NCBI RefSeq assembly: GCF_022180365.1
Contig: NZ_BQKV01000007.1
Span: forward strand, 1-64,000
Origin: Faecalibacterium gallinarum
GTDB lineage: Bacteria > Bacillota > Clostridia > Oscillospirales > Ruminococcaceae
Direction of reading: 5' to 3'
DNA: 64,000 nucleotides
Shown: positions 1 to 8,069 of the stretch, piece by piece
How the letters are laid out: every line of letters begins with the position of its first letter
Position numbering within the stretch: position 1 is the first letter of the stretch
The notes under the pieces: generated by a model
Told to the model about the DNA's origin: nothing
What the model saw: the letters and a program-made list of their open reading frames with translations, nothing else
Database searches by the model: none
Made by a program: the position numbers and the translations under genes

Positions 1-34
1 CCCCGCTTCTGTGATTCTGTAGGTTAAAAACACA

Positions 35-67
35 AAACCCGATGCTTTTTACAAAGCATCGGGTTTT
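35..67 (-). terminator. Terminator of tRNA-Tyr
   Basis: An inverted repeat (AAAACCCGATGC with GCATCGGGTTTT, short loop) lies directly after the tRNA 3' end on the minus strand and ends in a T-rich run. It reads as a rho-independent terminator for the tRNA-Tyr transcript and may also work on the plus strand because the stem flanks are A/T runs. Confidence 0.8.
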
Positions 68-153
68 TGGTGGGCGCGGGTGGATTCGAACCACCGAAGC
101 TGAAAAGCAGCAGATTTACAGTCTGTCCCCATTGGCCACTCGGGAACACGCCC
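68..153 (-). tRNA. tRNA-Tyr (GTA anticodon)
   Basis: Read on the minus strand this is a class II tRNA. The acceptor arms GGGCGTG and CGCGCCC pair over seven bases, with one G-T pair. The anticodon loop is CTGTAAA, giving GUA for tyrosine. The variable arm is long, and the T arm is GGTGG-TTCGAAT-CCACC. The discriminator base A is followed by an encoded CCA. A consensus promoter lies upstream and a terminator immediately downstream, so it is probably a single-gene unit. Confidence 0.95.
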
Positions 154-192
154 AGATTCACTTCAGGACCGGCAGCGCCGGACCGCCTATAC

Positions 193-221
193 ATATTAGC
201 ACGGATTTAAACGGTTGTCAA
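193..221 (-). promoter_or_regulatory. Promoter of tRNA-Tyr
   Basis: On the minus strand TTGACA (216-221) is separated by exactly 17 bases from TAATAT (193-198). This is a near-consensus vegetative promoter about 40 bases before the tRNA 5' end. Confidence 0.8.
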
Positions 222-246
222 CTGTTTTTTGGGACTTTCCACCCGC

Positions 247-280
247 AAAAACAGGCCCCCGCTGTTTTGGCGGAGGCCTG
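247..280 (-). terminator. Terminator of the patatin-like gene
   Basis: On the minus strand, just after the lipase stop codon, the arms CAGGCCTCCGCC and GCGGGGGCCTG fold into a GC-rich hairpin followed by TTTTT. This is a classical intrinsic terminator. Confidence 0.8.
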
Positions 281-297
281 GCGCAATTTTATATGGA

Positions 298-1161
298 TTA
301 TTCGGTGGCTTTGGCGCTGGCCAGGAACTCCTGCACCCGATCCAGCTGTTTTTCCGCCACGGCCCGGCCGGTCTCGTAGACCCGGCGCAGCTGGATGGGG
401 TCCCGCTCCACCGCGCCGATCTCCAGGGGTACCGGCGGCCGGATCACCAGGGCGGTGCCCGCCTCTTCCTGCATGGCGATGTAACCGAGGGTTTCGTTGT
501 ACCGCTCGTGGCGGTCTGCCGCCGCCGCCAGGAACGCCGGGTACCGGAACAGCCGGGCCTGCATCAGGGGCAAAAGCTTATTCTTCTTTTTCTCGTAGCC
601 CTTGGGCTGGGTCAGGATAATGACGTTCCGCCGGTAGCCGATGGACTCGAAGAACCGCACCGGGATCGAATCGGCCACGCCGCCGTCCAAAAGGGAATAG
701 GGCCCGATTTTGACCACCCGGGCTGCCAGCGGCATGGAGGCCGAGGCCTGCATCCAGCGCAGATCGTCGGCATCGCCGGTGCGGCATTTGTGGTAGATGG
801 GGCTGCCGGTCCGCAGATCGGTGCAGACCACATAGAACTCCATGGGCGAATTGCGGAACGTTTCCGTGTCGAAGGGGTCCAGATGCTCGGGGATCTCGTG
901 GTAGCAGAAGGTCTCGCTGTATACGTCGCCGGTGCGCAGCCAGTTCTTCAAACTGGCGTAACGGCGGTCGTTGCAGTATGCGAGGTTGTAGCGGATGACC
1001 CGGCCCGGCTGATGGGATTTGTAGTTGCAGCCGAACACCGCCCCGGCCGAAACGCCCACAGCGCCGTCAAAGGTGACGCCGTGCTCCATCAGTACGTCGG
1101 TGACGCCAGCGATGAACATCCCCCGCATGGCGCCGCCTTCCAGAACCAACCCGGTTTTCAT
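298..1161 (-). CDS. Patatin-like phospholipase family protein
   Basis: The 287-residue product is a patatin-family serine acyl hydrolase, predicted to cleave lipid acyl esters. It has the glycine-rich oxyanion motif near residues 8-14 (LEGGAMRG), the nucleophile elbow GVSAG with Ser38, and the DGG catalytic aspartate motif at Asp159 (LLDGGVAD). This is the Ser-Asp dyad of the family. No signal peptide or membrane segment is seen, so it is probably cytoplasmic. The ATG at 1161 is chosen because GGAGGAGG lies just upstream; longer in-frame starts run into the divergent promoter region. It is a single-gene unit with its own promoter and terminator, divergent from xpt. The natural substrate cannot be told from sequence. 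Confidence 0.88.
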   Translation of the reverse strand: MKTGLVLEGGAMRGMFIAGVTDVLMEHGVTFDGAVGVSAGAVFGCNYKSHQPGRVIRYNLAYCNDRRYASLKNWLRTGDVYSETFCYHEIPEHLDPFDTETFRNSPMEFYVVCTDLRTGSPIYHKCRTGDADDLRWMQASASMPLAARVVKIGPYSLLDGGVADSIPVRFFESIGYRRNVIILTQPKGYEKKKNKLLPLMQARLFRYPAFLAAAADRHERYNETLGYIAMQEEAGTALVIRPPVPLEIGAVERDPIQLRRVYETGRAVAEKQLDRVQEFLASAKATE

Positions 1162-1235
1162 GGTTTTTTCCTCCTCCAGTTGTGCCGGCCGGACACCCCG
1201 CCGGCCCCGCTGCGCACCGCAGAGCGCAGCCCAAA

Positions 1236-1259
1236 CCGGGCCCCTGGCCCGGATTTTTT
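1236..1259 (+). other. Terminator-like hairpin in the lipase leader (antisense orientation)
   Basis: CCGGGCC (1236-1242), a three-base loop, GGCCCGG (1246-1252) and then ATTTTTT form an intrinsic-terminator shape on the plus strand. It lies opposite the lipase leader, where no plus-strand gene ends. The rest of the 364-base gap (1162-1525) holds the two divergent promoters; I see no other feature in it. Confidence 0.35.
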
Positions 1260-1272
1260 GAATGTTGTTTCG

Positions 1273-1301
1273 AGTATACTCAAAATGCGACAAAAGTACA
1301 A
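1273..1301 (-). promoter_or_regulatory. Promoter of the patatin-like gene
   Basis: On the minus strand TTGTAC (1296-1301), a 17-base spacer and TATACT (1273-1278) give a good vegetative promoter about 110 bases upstream of the lipase start. Confidence 0.65.
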
Positions 1302-1428
1302 GAGATAACAAGCTGAAAATTATTCCCGCCCGGAGGCCGGTTTCTGTAATTTTCGGCAAAGTAAGACTTTTATCCCCCTGGCCTAAAATCCGGGAAAGTT
1401 TTATGTCAAATTTAGGCGGATTCCGGTA

Positions 1429-1458
1429 TTGCAAAGACCTGTGCCCATCAAGTATACT
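1429..1458 (+). promoter_or_regulatory. Promoter of xpt
   Basis: TTGCAA (1429-1434), an 18-base spacer and TATACT (1453-1458) lie about 70 bases before xpt. The resulting leader of roughly 60 bases is too short for a purine riboswitch, and none of its conserved loops is visible. Confidence 0.6.
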
Positions 1459-1525
1459 GTTGTTATAAATACATCCCTGCACAGACAAATCCAAAAATGG
1501 TTTATACCGGGAGGATATAGGATTT

Positions 1526-2119
1526 ATGAAACTGCTCGAAGATCGGATCCGCAAAGACGGCATCATCCGCGAAGGCAACGTGCTGAAGGTGGACAGCTTC
1601 ATCAACCACCAGATGGATATCGCGCTGTTCCGCGAGATGGCCCGGGAGTGGAAGCGGCTGTTCGCCGGCAAACCCATCAACAAGGTACTGACCATCGAGG
1701 CCAGCGGCATCGGCATCGCTGCGGTGGTGGCCAGCGAGCTGAACGTCCCGGTGGTTTTTGCCAAGAAATCCATGAGCATTAACCTGGATTACGACAACTA
1801 CGAGACTCAGATCCAGTCCTTCACCCACAAGAAGATCTACAACGTCATCGTCTCCAAAAAGTTCCTCACCCCCGAGGATCATCTGCTGATTGTGGACGAC
1901 TTCCTGGCCAACGGCTGCGCCCTGATGGGCCTTTTGGAGCTGGCCGCCGAGGCCGGAGCCACCGTGGAAGGCATCGGCATCGGCATCGAGAAGGGCTTCC
2001 AGGCCGGCGGCGAGCTGGTCCGCAGCAAGGGCGTCCAGCTGGAGTCCCTGGCCATCATTGAGTCTATGGACTCCACCACCGGCGAGATCGTCTTCCGCCC
2101 CCAGCCCCACCAGAGCTGA
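1526..2119 (+). CDS. xpt: Xanthine phosphoribosyltransferase
   Basis: The 197-residue enzyme is predicted to convert xanthine and PRPP to XMP in purine salvage in the cytoplasm. It carries the type I phosphoribosyltransferase PRPP loop at about residues 120-130 ([11 protein letters not shown]) and matches bacterial Xpt over its whole length, including the typical C-terminal FRPQ-like end. GGGAGGA sits upstream of the ATG. In Bacillus subtilis xpt is cotranscribed with pbuX under a guanine riboswitch. Here it stands alone, without the riboswitch, and converges on the PBP gene with one base between stops. Confidence 0.93.
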   Translation: MKLLEDRIRKDGIIREGNVLKVDSFINHQMDIALFREMAREWKRLFAGKPINKVLTIEASGIGIAAVVASELNVPVVFAKKSMSINLDYDNYETQIQSFTHKKIYNVIVSKKFLTPEDHLLIVDDFLANGCALMGLLELAAEAGATVEGIGIGIEKGFQAGGELVRSKGVQLESLAIIESMDSTTGEIVFRPQPHQS

Positions 2120-2120
2120 T

Positions 2121-3998
2121 TCAAGCGCCGTAAAAACTGTCCCCGTCGGCGGGCAGCTCGGCCGCCGTCTCGGCGGTGTTCTGGGCTTCGTCCTCAGCGG
2201 GGGCCCGGGGCACGCCCTTATAGACCAGGGTCTGTTCCAACACTTCGGCGCAGACCGGGGCCGACAGACTGCCGCCCGCCGTGGTCCAGCTGTGGGGTTC
2301 GTCCAGACAGACCAGGCAGAGGAACTGCGGGTCGTCGATGGGCGCCACCGCCACAAAGCTGGCGATCCGGGCGGTTTCGTCCTCGCTGTCCAGCTTTTGG
2401 CTGGTACCGCTCTTGCCCCCCACACGATACCCGGCGATTTTGGCGTTCTGACCGCCTCCGCCTTCAACAACGGCCTCCATCATCTTTCGCATGGTGATGG
2501 AGGTCTCTTCTTTTATCACCCGGCGGGTGCAGACCGGCTCGATTTTGTCCAGGGTCTCGCCCTCGGGGTCCCGGATTTCGGAGACCACATAGGGCCGCAT
2601 GAGGTTTCCCCCGTTGACCACGGCGCAGACCGCCGCCGCCATCTCGATATAGGACACCTTGCTGCTCTGGCCGAAGGCACAGGAGGCCAGCTCCACCGGG
2701 CCCATCTGCTCGGCGGTGTAATAAAGGCTCTTTTTGGGTTCGGCGGGCAGATCAATGCCGGTGGCCTCCCGCAGGCCGAAGGCCGCGAAGTAATCGCAGA
2801 AAGCCTCCTTGCCCAGCCGGGCGCCGATTTGGATGAAACTCTGGTTGCAGGAGTTCATCAGGGCCAGGGTGACGCTCTGGGTGCCGTGGCTCCTGTGGTT
2901 GGCGCAGTGGAATTTGGTCCCCGCCACCGAGATGGACTCGCCGCAGTAGAAGGTGGAACCCGCCTGGATTACCCCGGCGTCCAGCCCGGCGGCGCAGGTG
3001 ATGAGTTTAAAGACGCTGCCCGGCTCGTACAGATCGCTGACGGCTTTGTTCCGCCACTGGGTCTGCTGGGCCAGTTGGAGGGCGGCGGCCCGCTCCTCCC
3101 CCGAGAGGGCGTCCACCGCCGCCCGAGTAGCCTCATCGTAGATCACCCGGGGCTGGTTGGGGTCATAGGCGGGGGTGGTGGACATGGCCAGCACCGCCCC
3201 GGTGTTCACGTCCATCACGATCCCCACCGCCCGGGCCGCCACATTGTGCTCCTGCACCGCATAGTTCAGGGCGTTTTCCAGATACCGCTGGATGTTGGCG
3301 TCGATGGTCAACACCAGGCTGTTGCCCTCCACCGGGTATTGTTCGGTGGCGTAGCTCTGTTCCAGCGTATAGCCCCAGGCGTTGACGGCGGTCAGAACCA
3401 CCCCGTTTTCCCCGGTGAGCACGTCATCGTATTCCAGTTCCAGCCCCGAAACCCCGGCATTGTCCACGTTGGTGAACCCCAGCACCGAGGCCAGAAACTC
3501 CCCTTCCGGGTACCAGCGCTTGGAGTCCTGGTTGATCCGAATGCCGGTGATCTGGTTTTCCTCGCAGAAATCCCGCACCGCGTCGGCCATGGTCCGGTCC
3601 ACCCGGTAGCGGAGCAGACAGTCGTTGGAGCTGCGCTGCTGGAATTTTTCCAAAAGATCGGCCTCGTCCAGTTCCAGAATTTGGGCGAGTCCCCGGGCGG
3701 CCAGTTCCAGTTTATCCTCGGGCATCTCCCGGGGGCTGGCCCGCAGGGTCCAGCAGCTGCTGTTGGCGGCCAATAAGGTGCCGTCGGCGCTGTAAATTTT
3801 GCCCCGGTCGGCGGGTACCACCGTATCCTGTAATTGCTGGCCCAGGGCCCGCTCGGAATACCAGCCGCTGCCCACCAGCTGCAAATAAAACAGCCGCACC
3901 GCCAACCCTAAAAAGCAGACCGCGCAAAACAGACCGGCCACCAGCCGGGCCCGGGTGCGCAGTGCCCGCTCCGGTACGGGGCGGATCCAATCACCCAT
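2121..3998 (-). CDS. Class B penicillin-binding protein (PBP2B/SpoVD type), transpeptidase
   Basis: The 625-residue protein is a peptidoglycan DD-transpeptidase. An N-terminal membrane anchor (about residues 18-41) is followed by the PBP dimerisation domain (about 60-220) and the transpeptidase domain. The catalytic motifs are SVFK at 328-331, SCN at 383-385 and KSGT at 529-532, all intact. There is no C-terminal PASTA domain, so it resembles a PBP2B/FtsI-type septal enzyme. A SpoVD role cannot be excluded. The ATG at 3998 has AAGGAGG about ten bases upstream; a TTG two codons earlier is an alternative start. It is divergent from the SEDS polymerase gene at 4143, and class B PBPs work as pairs with SEDS proteins, so the two may form one synthase. 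Confidence 0.88.
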   Translation of the reverse strand: MGDWIRPVPERALRTRARLVAGLFCAVCFLGLAVRLFYLQLVGSGWYSERALGQQLQDTVVPADRGKIYSADGTLLAANSSCWTLRASPREMPEDKLELAARGLAQILELDEADLLEKFQQRSSNDCLLRYRVDRTMADAVRDFCEENQITGIRINQDSKRWYPEGEFLASVLGFTNVDNAGVSGLELEYDDVLTGENGVVLTAVNAWGYTLEQSYATEQYPVEGNSLVLTIDANIQRYLENALNYAVQEHNVAARAVGIVMDVNTGAVLAMSTTPAYDPNQPRVIYDEATRAAVDALSGEERAAALQLAQQTQWRNKAVSDLYEPGSVFKLITCAAGLDAGVIQAGSTFYCGESISVAGTKFHCANHRSHGTQSVTLALMNSCNQSFIQIGARLGKEAFCDYFAAFGLREATGIDLPAEPKKSLYYTAEQMGPVELASCAFGQSSKVSYIEMAAAVCAVVNGGNLMRPYVVSEIRDPEGETLDKIEPVCTRRVIKEETSITMRKMMEAVVEGGGGQNAKIAGYRVGGKSGTSQKLDSEDETARIASFVAVAPIDDPQFLCLVCLDEPHSWTTAGGSLSAPVCAEVLEQTLVYKGVPRAPAEDEAQNTAETAAELPADGDSFYGA

Positions 3999-4095
3999 AG
4001 ACAAGACGCCTCCTTTCCCGCAACAATCTATGCGGCCGGGCAGGGGGGATATGCCGGGATGACTAAGCCGGGTTTTTCCTGCGTAAAATACTAGG

Positions 4096-4122
4096 GGTGC
4101 CCGGCCGGGCATCCGGTTTTTT
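4096..4122 (+). other. Palindrome and T-run before ftsW
   Basis: A perfect 14-base palindrome at 4098-4111 (TGCCCGGCCGGGCA) is followed by ATCCGG and TTTTTT (4117-4122), only eight bases or fewer before the AAAGGAGG ribosome-binding site of ftsW. The loop is tight, so termination is uncertain. A TAAAAT box at 4084-4089 may be the -10 of ftsW, but no convincing -35 is seen. Confidence 0.35.
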
Positions 4123-4142
4123 GCGAAAGGAGGCGGCCGCAG

Positions 4143-5303
4143 ATGCAGGAGCCTGTCACGGCCCGCTGGACTCCGCCCCGGAAAAAGCGGGGCTTTATCC
4201 GGCTTTCGGTCCAGCCGGCGGTGGACCTGCCCTTTTTGATTCTGGTGCTGACCCTGGTGGCCTTTGGGCTGGTGATGCTGTTCAGCGCCAGCTACGCGGT
4301 GGCGCTCTACCGCCGAGGCGACCCGTATACCTATATCCGGCCCCAGCTGCTCTATGCGGCTCTGGGGCTGGCGGCCATGTGGGTGGCCAGCCGGGTGGAC
4401 TATCATATCTACCATAAACTGGCCTGGCCCCTGCTGGCTTTGTCCCTGGTGCTGCTGGTGGTGGTGCTCTTTATGCCCGAGTACAACGGCTGCAAACGCT
4501 GGCTGGTGATCCCCGGGGTGGGCACTCTCCAGCCCAGTGAGATCGCCAAATTTGCGGTGGTGCTCACCTTTTCCCATATCATTTCCCTAAACCATACCCG
4601 GATGAAGGAATTCTCGGTGGGGGTGCTGCCCTTTGGTCTGGTGTTGGGGGTGGTGGCGGCCCTGATGCTGCTGGAACCCCACCTCTCGGGCACTCTGCTG
4701 ATCCTGGGCATCGGGGCGGTGCTGATGTTCGTGGGCGGCACCGGAATCAAATGGTTTTTGATGGCAGGGGCCGGGGGCGCGGCGGCCATCGCCGCGGCGG
4801 TGGTCATTATGCCCGACCTGGTGCCCTACGCCGCCGACCGTCTCAACTCCTGGCTGGACCCCTTTGCCGACCCCCTGGGGGACGGCCACCAGACCATCCA
4901 GAGCCTTTATGCCATTGGTTCGGGCGGGGCCACCGGCCTGGGGCTGGGCAACAGCCGGCAGAAACATCTCTTTGTGCCGGAACCCCAAAACGATTTTATC
5001 TTTTCCATCGTCTGCGAGGAGCTGGGGTTCATCGGGGCCTGCGCGGTGATCCTATTGTTTGTCCTGCTTTTGCTGCGGGGCATCACCCTGGCGGTCAACG
5101 CCCCCGACCGGTTCGGGGCTCTGTTGGTGGTGGGGTTTGTGGTCCAGGTGGCCCTTCAGGCGGTGCTGAACATCGCCGTGGTCACCAATACCATCCCCAA
5201 CACCGGCATCAGCCTGCCCTTCTTTTCCTCCGGCGGAACCAGTTTGATGATGCTGTTGGGGGAGATGGGAATTGTCCTCTCGGTCTCCCGCGGAGAAACC
5301 TAG
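4143..5303 (+). CDS. ftsW: SEDS-family peptidoglycan glycosyltransferase (FtsW type)
   Basis: The 386-residue integral membrane protein belongs to the SEDS family (FtsW/RodA/SpoVE) and polymerises lipid II into glycan strands. About ten hydrophobic segments are visible. Near the C-terminus is the conserved signature that includes NTGISLPFFSSGG (about residues 353-365). The long extracellular loop contains the WLDPFADPLGDG and QNDFIFS-like motifs typical of FtsW/SpoVE. AAAGGAGG lies nine bases before the ATG. Neighbouring murA, ftsZ and the divergent class B PBP favour a septal role. RodA or SpoVE remain possible names. Confidence 0.87.
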   Translation: MQEPVTARWTPPRKKRGFIRLSVQPAVDLPFLILVLTLVAFGLVMLFSASYAVALYRRGDPYTYIRPQLLYAALGLAAMWVASRVDYHIYHKLAWPLLALSLVLLVVVLFMPEYNGCKRWLVIPGVGTLQPSEIAKFAVVLTFSHIISLNHTRMKEFSVGVLPFGLVLGVVAALMLLEPHLSGTLLILGIGAVLMFVGGTGIKWFLMAGAGGAAAIAAAVVIMPDLVPYAADRLNSWLDPFADPLGDGHQTIQSLYAIGSGGATGLGLGNSRQKHLFVPEPQNDFIFSIVCEELGFIGACAVILLFVLLLLRGITLAVNAPDRFGALLVVGFVVQVALQAVLNIAVVTNTIPNTGISLPFFSSGGTSLMMLLGEMGIVLSVSRGET

Positions 5304-5391
5304 TTTTACCCCCTGAAATTCGACAAATTACACAAGAAATGCGCCCCCGGTTTGTACGGTGGGCGGTTTGTGGTCCATTTGGCACAGAATT

Positions 5392-5440
5392 CCCCCGTTT
5401 TGCATACCGTAGGGTATCTTTTGCGAAACGGGGGATTTTT
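5392..5440 (+). terminator. Terminator-like hairpin fused to the murA translation start
   Basis: CCCCCGTTT (5392-5400) pairs perfectly with AAACGGGGG (5426-5434). An inner stem ATACC/GGTAT (5404-5408 with 5413-5417) lies inside, and the outer arm is followed by A and TTTTT (5436-5440). The murA ATG begins at 5443, so the 3' arm supplies the only Shine-Dalgarno-like sequence (CGGGGGA). The structure could end the ftsW transcript, attenuate murA, or mask its ribosome-binding site. Confidence 0.65.
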
Positions 5441-5442
5441 CT

Positions 5443-6699
5443 ATGAGTGGGACGATGACAGTGGTGGGCGGTCAGCCTTTGTATGGAACAGTGCGGATAC
5501 CGGCGGCCAAGAACAGTGTGCTCCCGCTGCTGGCGGCGTCCCTCCTCTGTGAGGGGACGGTGCGGCTGTGCGGGGTGCCCCGCCTGTTGGATGTGGAGGC
5601 CAGCCTGGCCCTGCTCCGTGGGGTGGGCTGTGAGGCCCGCCGGAAGGGCAGTGATCTGGTGGTGGAGGGGCCGCCCCAGCGCTGCCGCCTGCCCGAACAG
5701 GAGGCCGGGCAGATGCGCGCCTCCATCCTGTTTGCCGCCCCGCTGCTGGCCCGGCTGGGCCGGGTGGAGACGGTGTTCCCCGGGGGCTGCTGCATCGGCG
5801 CCCGGCCCATTGACCTGCACATCGATGGGCTGCGGCAGATGGGGGCCCAGATGCAGCCCGGCGGAGCAGGGCGGCTGGTGCTGACGGCCCCCGGCGGGCT
5901 CCACGGGGTGGAGTACACCCTCCGTCTGCCCAGCGTGGGGGCCACCGAAACGCTGTTGCTGGCGGCGGCCACAGCCCGGGGGCGGACCACCCTGCGGGGG
6001 GCTGCCTGTGAGCCGGAAATTGTCGATCTGGCGGATTTTTTGAATCTCTGCGGCGCACGAATCGAGGGAGCGGGCAGCCCGGTGATCCGGGTGGAGGGAC
6101 GCCGCTGTCTGATGGGGACGGTGTTTGCCCCGCTGCCCGACCGGATTTTTGCCTCCACCATCGCCTGTGCGGTGGCTGCCGCCGGGGGCCGGGTGAAGAT
6201 GGAGGGCTGCCGCCCGGTCACCTTCCGCCCGGTGCTGGGGCTGCTCAGTCAGATGGGCTGTACCGTGGAGCGGGCCGGCAGCCGGGCGGAGGTCACCGTC
6301 GCCCGGCTGGGCCGGCTGCACGGGGTGGGTCAGGTGAGCACCGGGGTCTACCCGGGGCTCGCCACCGACGCGGCCCCCCTGCTGGCGGCAGCCCTTTTGC
6401 GGGCCGACAGCCCCAGCAGCATCCGGGACCAGATTTTCGAGCGCCGGTTCGGCTGCGCCGAGGGGTTCGCCCGGATGGGGGCCCGGGTGCGGGACGAGGG
6501 GCGGATCCTCCACATCGAACCCACCCGAACCCTCTGCGGCGCCCGGGTGGAAGCGCCCGATCTGCGGGGCGGCGCGGCCCTGGTGGTGGCGGCTCTGGGG
6601 GCCCGGGGAACCAGCCGGATTGAGGGAATGGAATACATCCAGAGGGGTTATGCAGATTTGGGGGATACTCTGTCGGCCCTTGGGGCACGAATTGCCTGA
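5443..6699 (+). CDS. murA: UDP-N-acetylglucosamine 1-carboxyvinyltransferase
   Basis: The 418-residue enzyme transfers enolpyruvate from PEP to UDP-GlcNAc, the first committed step of peptidoglycan synthesis. Substrate residues are present: Lys23-Asn24 in PAAKNSVLPLLAA, Arg92 in MRASILFAAP, the fosfomycin-reactive Cys116 in GGCCIGARPIDLH and Asp309 in YPGLATD. Length is normal. The sequence departs from the usual consensus (for example GGCC rather than GGCAI), so it may be one of two paralogues, as is common in Firmicutes. The start has only a poor ribosome-binding site formed by the 3' arm of the preceding hairpin. It lies between ftsW and ftsZ. Confidence 0.93.
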   Translation: MSGTMTVVGGQPLYGTVRIPAAKNSVLPLLAASLLCEGTVRLCGVPRLLDVEASLALLRGVGCEARRKGSDLVVEGPPQRCRLPEQEAGQMRASILFAAPLLARLGRVETVFPGGCCIGARPIDLHIDGLRQMGAQMQPGGAGRLVLTAPGGLHGVEYTLRLPSVGATETLLLAAATARGRTTLRGAACEPEIVDLADFLNLCGARIEGAGSPVIRVEGRRCLMGTVFAPLPDRIFASTIACAVAAAGGRVKMEGCRPVTFRPVLGLLSQMGCTVERAGSRAEVTVARLGRLHGVGQVSTGVYPGLATDAAPLLAAALLRADSPSSIRDQIFERRFGCAEGFARMGARVRDEGRILHIEPTRTLCGARVEAPDLRGGAALVVAALGARGTSRIEGMEYIQRGYADLGDTLSALGARIA

Positions 6700-6757
6700 G
6701 TAACCCCGCCGGGGCCACTTCAATTCAAAAAAAGAATTTCAAAAAGGAAAAAATGGC

Positions 6758-6786
6758 TTGCAATCAGAGTCAAAAGATGATACGAT
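6758..6786 (+). promoter_or_regulatory. Promoter of ftsZ
   Basis: TTGCAA (6758-6763), a 17-base spacer and TACGAT (6781-6786) fit a vegetative promoter. A second -10-like TACTAT lies about 20 bases further on. The AT-rich leader contrasts with the GC-rich genes around it. Confidence 0.6.
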
Positions 6787-6874
6787 ACAACTATATAGCT
6801 GTACTATGATAAAAAATCTGTGCCATTTAGGGGCAGTGCGCAGTTTGCGATATTCTCACATGGAGGACAAAATT

Positions 6875-8023
6875 ATGGCTTTGATGCTTGATGAAGAATT
6901 GGACGAAAACGTTACCACAATTAAGGTAATCGGCGTGGGCGGCGGTGGCGGCAACGCTGTGAATCGAATGGTTGCTGACGGTCTGCAGGGTGTTGAGTTC
7001 ATTGCGATGAACACCGACCAGCAGGCCCTGGCCAAAAACCACGCTACTGTGAAAGTTCAGCTGGGTTCCAAGCTGACCAAGGGCCGCGGTGCGGGCGCAG
7101 ACCCTGACGTGGGCCAGCGGGCTGCCGAGGAGAGCAAGGACGAGATCGCCAACGCGCTCAAGGGCTCCCAGATGGTGTTTATTACCGCCGGCATGGGCGG
7201 CGGCACCGGTACCGGCGCCGCCCCGGTGGTGGCTGAGGTGGCCCACGACCTGGGCATCCTGACGGTGGGCATCGTCACCAAGCCCTTCTCTTTTGAGGGC
7301 AAGCGGAAGATGGGCCTGGCCGAGCAGGGCATCGCCAACCTGCTGATGCACGTGGACAGCCTGATCGTGATTCCCAACGAGCGGCTGAAGATGATCAGCC
7401 AGGAGAAGATCACCCTGATGAACGCCTTCCAGGCGGCCGATAACGTCCTGCGCCAGGGCGTCGAGTCCATCTCGGCCCTGATCAACGTGCCCGCCTTCAT
7501 TAACCTGGACTTCGCCGACGTGCGCTCCATCATGAAGGACGCCGGCTACGCCCATATGGGCGTGGGCAGCGCCAAGGGCGCGGGCAAGGCCGAGAACGCC
7601 GCCAAGGCTGCTGTTTCCAGCCCGCTGCTGGAGACCAGCATTGCCGGCGCCCACGGCGTCATCATCAACATCACCTCCAGTCCCGACATCGGCCTGGAGG
7701 ATGTGGAGACCGCTGCCGGCCTGATCACCCAGAGCGCTCACCCCGATGCGAACATCATCTGGGGTACTGCCTTCGATGAGAACCTCTCCGACGAGATGAA
7801 GATTACCGTGGTGGCCACTGGCTTTGAGAACAAGGTCAGCGACGCCCTGCGCTCCACCATCAGCAACGCTGTCAGCAGCCAGACTGCGTCTACCGGCGCG
7901 GTCTTTACCGCCGACGGCACCGCGCCCGGCTCCGCCAAACCGGCCAGCCAGCCGGTGGAGGAGGAGAGCAGCGACAACCGTTACTACGACGAGCTGCTGG
8001 CCATCCTGAACAAGCGCAAGTGA
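6875..8023 (+). CDS. ftsZ: Cell division protein FtsZ
   Basis: The 382-residue tubulin-like GTPase forms the Z ring. The nucleotide loop GGGTGTG is at residues 108-114, the N-terminal VIGVGGGGGNAVNRM motif begins near residue 18, and the T7 loop region with NLDFADV is present. The variable linker is short, and the tail ends DELLAILNKRK. This keeps the acidic-hydrophobic-basic pattern of the C-terminal peptide but lacks the usual proline and phenylalanine (IPxFL). The ATG at 6875 has GGAGG at the right distance, and starts further upstream lie in the promoter. There is no ftsA or ftsQ beside it; the next gene encodes a DivIVA-like coiled coil. Confidence 0.97.
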   Translation: MALMLDEELDENVTTIKVIGVGGGGGNAVNRMVADGLQGVEFIAMNTDQQALAKNHATVKVQLGSKLTKGRGAGADPDVGQRAAEESKDEIANALKGSQMVFITAGMGGGTGTGAAPVVAEVAHDLGILTVGIVTKPFSFEGKRKMGLAEQGIANLLMHVDSLIVIPNERLKMISQEKITLMNAFQAADNVLRQGVESISALINVPAFINLDFADVRSIMKDAGYAHMGVGSAKGAGKAENAAKAAVSSPLLETSIAGAHGVIINITSSPDIGLEDVETAAGLITQSAHPDANIIWGTAFDENLSDEMKITVVATGFENKVSDALRSTISNAVSSQTASTGAVFTADGTAPGSAKPASQPVEEESSDNRYYDELLAILNKRK

Positions 8024-8069
8024 TCTGACGCCCGGAGGCGCCTTTGCGGCGAGGCGGGAGGAAATGGCT

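Noticed and set aside
1459-1525. Purine riboswitch before xpt
   Set aside because: The transcript leader is only about 60 bases, and the conserved three-way-junction and loop sequences are not present.
2058-3776. Long open frame on the plus strand opposite the class B PBP gene
   Set aside because: It is an antisense shadow made possible by high GC content. The minus-strand frame has complete PBP motifs, and the plus frame has biased composition and no ribosome-binding site.
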